64,000 bases of DNA, taken from NCBI GenBank assembly GCA_035326105.1, contig DAOKYO010000001.1, forward strand, positions 496,001 to 560,000. The letters run 5' to 3'. The stretch comes from Bacilli bacterium. Its GTDB lineage: Bacteria; Bacillota_I; Bacilli_A; RFN20; CAG-826. Numbering within the stretch: the stretch's first letter is position 1; each line of letters starts with the position of its first letter. The notes beneath the pieces were generated by a model. That model made no database searches. It saw nothing but the letters and a program-made list of their open reading frames with translations, and was not told the origin of the DNA. The position numbers and the translations under genes were made by a program. This document shows positions 61,365 to 64,000 of the stretch, piece by piece.

Positions 61365-63797
61365 ATGGCAAATTTTTTCGAGAGACTCTTCCGCGTCGAA
61401 GAGCGCAAAATTAAAAAAATTGGACAAAGAGCCGACAAAGTTATCGCCTTTGAAGAAAAGATGCGGGCTTTAAGCGATGACGAATTGCGGGATAAAACGG
61501 TTGAGTTTAGAAAACGGTTATCTGATGGCGAAACGTTAGCTGACATCGAATATGAAGCGTTTGCGGTTGCCCGCGAAGCGGCGCAAAGAACGCTCGGACA
61601 ATTTCCTTATCGAGTGCAAATTATGGGCGCGATCGTCTTGAATCAAGGCGATGTGGCAGAGATGAGAACGGGCGAAGGTAAAACTTTAACCGCGACCATG
61701 AGTGTTTACCTTAATGCTTTAAACAGCAAGGGGGTTCATGTCGTAACGGTCAACGAATATCTGGCGCAACGTGATGCGGAGTGGATGGGCCAAATATATC
61801 GTTTCTTAGGTTTGACGGTGGGCGTTAATCTTCGGGAGAAAACCTCGACCGAAAAGCAAGAAGCCTACAATTGCGACATTACCTATACCACCAACTCCGA
61901 GGTTGGATTTGACTACCTGCGCGACAATATGGCGCCGAATAAAGAATCCCGGGTTCTTCGGGGACTGGAGTATGCCGTTATCGACGAGGCTGACTCAATT
62001 TTAATTGATGAGTCACGGACTCCGCTTATTATTTCCGGCGGATCAAAAGCTTCGGCTTCCGCCTATCGCATCGCGGATCGATTCGTAAAGACACTGAAAC
62101 GGGATACGCATTTTACCGTCGATATCAAGGATAAAACATGCAGTCTTACCGATGATGGAGTGAGTGTTGCCGAAAAAATGTTTGGCATTCCTAATCTATA
62201 TAATCCGGAAAACAATGATCTTGTCCACCGAATTCACCAGGCATTAAAAGCTAATTACATTATGGGCCGCGATGTCGAGTATATGGTGGATGCCAATCAT
62301 GAGATTCAACTTATTGATCAGTTTACTGGCCGGGTACTTAAAGGCCGGGAATATAGCGACGGACTCCAACAGGCAATTCAAGCTAAGGAAAATGTCGACA
62401 TTAAACAAGAGACGATGACGATGGCGACGATTACTTACCAAAACTTCTTCCGGTTATATAAGAAACTTTCAGGTATGACAGGTACGGCCAAAACCGAAGA
62501 GGAAGAATTTCAGAAAATATACAATATGCGGGTTATTACCATTCCCACCAATCGGCCGATTAAACGGCATGATGACATTGATTTGGTATTTGCCCATAAT
62601 GAAGATAAATTGCAGGCGATGATTGCGGAAGTGAAAAAACGGCATGAAATCGGACAACCGATTCTTATTGGTACAACTTCAGTCGAATCATCGGAAAAAG
62701 TTTCTCGTCTGTTGGAAGCTGAAGGCCTTATTCATAACACCTTGAATGCCAAGAATCACGAACGCGAAGCGGAAATTATCAAGCATGCTGGTGAAAAAGG
62801 CGCAATTACAATTGCGACGAATATGGCCGGACGGGGAACGGATATTAAACTTGGGCCGGGCGTAGTTGAGGCTGGTGGACTATGTGTTTTCGGTACCGAG
62901 CGGCACGAATCTCGCCGCATTGACAATCAGCTTAGAGGTCGTAGTGGTCGGCAAGGCGATCCCGGATACTCGCGCTTCTACGTGTCATTTGATGATGAAT
63001 TACTTCGGCGATTTGCAAGTGACTCAATGCAGAAATTAGCTGCGAATATGGGCAATGAGCCATTGGAGAATAAGATGTTCATGAATGCCATCACCGGTGC
63101 CCAAAAACGAATTGAGGGTCAAAACTTTGACACTCGTAAAAACTTACTTGATTATGATGATGTTCTCGCCAAGCAAAGAACAATTATCTATGCGCGCCGG
63201 GACAAGATATTATACGCGGAAAACATCAAGGATATCATCGATGATTTCTTTGCTACGACCGGGCACGCTTTGGCGGTTAAAGCCGTCAATCCTGAGGATA
63301 AGGCGGGGTTGGTGGAAGGCGAGCGCTTAAAAACAGTCGCGGAACCTCAATTCTTAGAACCAGGAACGATTGATCCTTCAGCTTACGACGAATCACAAGT
63401 TGAGGAAGTTGGAGATGATTTGGCAGTTCTGATGATGCGTCGATATGCTAAGCGGCGTAAAGAGTGGGGAGAGGAAATTGCTGGTCAGGTTGAGCGGAGC
63501 ATCGCGCTGCGTTCGGTCGATCGTAGTTGGACGCACCACATTGATACAATGGACAATTTACGGCAATCCATTCACCTTCGGGGTTATGCTAACCGCAATC
63601 CTCTGCAGGATTATGTTAATGAGGGCTATGCCCTATTTAAAGAAATGATGGATTCAATTTCCATTGAGGCGGTTCTTAACTTATTAAACGCTCAAGTTCA
63701 AATTAAGAAACCTGAGACACAAGAAGGTCAAAATCCGGATGCAACCAACGATGGATTAACGCCAGAAGAACCTGCTCTTGTTGCCAAAGAGCAGTAA
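61365..63797 (+). CDS. secA: Preprotein translocase ATPase SecA
   Basis: An 810-residue motor of the Sec pathway. Walker A is MRTGEGKTLTATM (about 101-113), Walker B is VIDEADSILIDESRTPLIISG, and the C-terminal helicase motif is TNMAGRGTDIKLG. GGLCVFGTERHESRRIDNQLRGRSGRQGDPG is the family block, spread over about 504-534. The C-terminus is an acidic, Pro/Glu-rich tail without the usual cysteine-containing zinc motif, as in a subset of SecA proteins. A TAAGGAAG site precedes the ATG. Confidence 0.97.
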   Translation: MANFFERLFRVEERKIKKIGQRADKVIAFEEKMRALSDDELRDKTVEFRKRLSDGETLADIEYEAFAVAREAAQRTLGQFPYRVQIMGAIVLNQGDVAEMRTGEGKTLTATMSVYLNALNSKGVHVVTVNEYLAQRDAEWMGQIYRFLGLTVGVNLREKTSTEKQEAYNCDITYTTNSEVGFDYLRDNMAPNKESRVLRGLEYAVIDEADSILIDESRTPLIISGGSKASASAYRIADRFVKTLKRDTHFTVDIKDKTCSLTDDGVSVAEKMFGIPNLYNPENNDLVHRIHQALKANYIMGRDVEYMVDANHEIQLIDQFTGRVLKGREYSDGLQQAIQAKENVDIKQETMTMATITYQNFFRLYKKLSGMTGTAKTEEEEFQKIYNMRVITIPTNRPIKRHDDIDLVFAHNEDKLQAMIAEVKKRHEIGQPILIGTTSVESSEKVSRLLEAEGLIHNTLNAKNHEREAEIIKHAGEKGAITIATNMAGRGTDIKLGPGVVEAGGLCVFGTERHESRRIDNQLRGRSGRQGDPGYSRFYVSFDDELLRRFASDSMQKLAANMGNEPLENKMFMNAITGAQKRIEGQNFDTRKNLLDYDDVLAKQRTIIYARRDKILYAENIKDIIDDFFATTGHALAVKAVNPEDKAGLVEGERLKTVAEPQFLEPGTIDPSAYDESQVEEVGDDLAVLMMRRYAKRRKEWGEEIAGQVERSIALRSVDRSWTHHIDTMDNLRQSIHLRGYANRNPLQDYVNEGYALFKEMMDSISIEAVLNLLNAQVQIKKPETQEGQNPDATNDGLTPEEPALVAKEQ

Positions 63798-63808
63798 GAG
63801 GAGAATTT

Positions 63809-64000
63809 ATGGATATAGTTTTATTTCGTAATGAGGTCAACTTAGTCGCTGATCATATTCAACAGATTAGCGACTCCCTTTGACTTAGATAAATTAAAGA
63901 CAGTTGTTGCCGAAGATGAGAAAATAATGAATGAAGAGCATTTTTGGGATGACCAAAAAGCAGCTCTTTTAGTCGTGAATCGACTTAATGATCACCGCTC
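63809..64000 (+). CDS. prfB: Peptide chain release factor 2, 5' part, with programmed +1 frameshift
   Basis: The N-terminal part of release factor 2, cut by the window edge. A GAGGAG site precedes the ATG. The first frame has 24 codons and ends CTT TGA C (63878-63884). Shifting by +1 at CTTTGAC restores DLDKLKTVVAEDEKIMNEEH and WDDQKAALLVVNRLND, which are typical RF2 sequence. The shift site is the classic one, but the purine-rich AGGGGG stimulator usually found just upstream is missing. A gene for the UGA-reading factor confirms that UGA is a stop codon here. Confidence 0.92.

Noticed and set aside
1..64000. Mycoplasma-type code with UGA as tryptophan
   Set aside because: Many genes, including cas1, pstB and the first exporter gene, end in TGA at overlaps with the next start, and prfB is present.

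Overview
The window looks like a chromosomal segment of a low-GC, single-membrane anaerobe of the Bacilli/Mollicutes-related Firmicutes. Supporting signs are AGGAG-type ribosome sites, lipoprotein signal peptides, a T-box leader, a SemiSWEET, FeoAB, YfhO and RicT proteins, the dnaX-ebfC-recR-tmk-holB-ricT-rsmI order, ComFA/ComFC next to secA, and an [FeFe]-hydrogenase-type protein. UGA is a stop here: many genes end in TGA, and prfB (release factor 2) is present with a UGA-based frameshift site. No rRNA or tRNA gene was seen. The species cannot be named from sequence alone.

Layout: 1-3 kb, a heterodimeric ABC exporter (first half cut by the window edge). 3-5.7 kb, a T-box-controlled amino-acid ABC importer (candidate specifier CGC, arginine). 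5.8-7.7 kb, an HD hydrolase, an unknown protein and a deoxynucleoside kinase. 7.8-14.7 kb (minus), pstSCAB-phoU-phoB-phoR behind a Pho-box-like promoter; PstS is circularly permuted and PstA carries an extra extracytoplasmic domain. 14.9-16.1 kb, three small metabolic genes. 16.2-18.7 kb, feoAB behind a DtxR-like box. 18.7-27.3 kb, a 2H phosphoesterase, a kinase and [FeFe] hydrogenase pair, an amber-interrupted glycosyltransferase with an acyltransferase, a thioredoxin reductase/thioredoxin operon and an aldo-keto reductase, followed on the opposite strand by an unassigned structured RNA.

29.4-37.2 kb holds a complete type II-A CRISPR-Cas locus: tracrRNA (minus), cas9, cas1, cas2, csn2 and a 20-repeat array. 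The tracrRNA promoter overlaps the cas9 start inside a 14-bp inverted repeat. The array leader appears to begin transcription with a 13-nt copy of the tracrRNA anti-repeat, placed at the same distance from its -10 box as in the tracrRNA gene.

37.3-50.7 kb has a small membrane protein, a MazG-like enzyme, a second possible small RNA, a YfhO protein, purine/pyrimidine salvage (hpt, prs, upp), and the replication/recombination operon dnaX to rsmI. 50.7-52.1 kb has a lipoprotein phosphoesterase followed by two tiny membrane proteins, one of only 51 residues. 52.1-56.1 kb is an AT-rich island with a heterodimeric ABC exporter behind a structured element. 56.3-64 kb is housekeeping: prfA-prmC-tsaC-rpiB, comFA-comFC, secA and the start of prfB.
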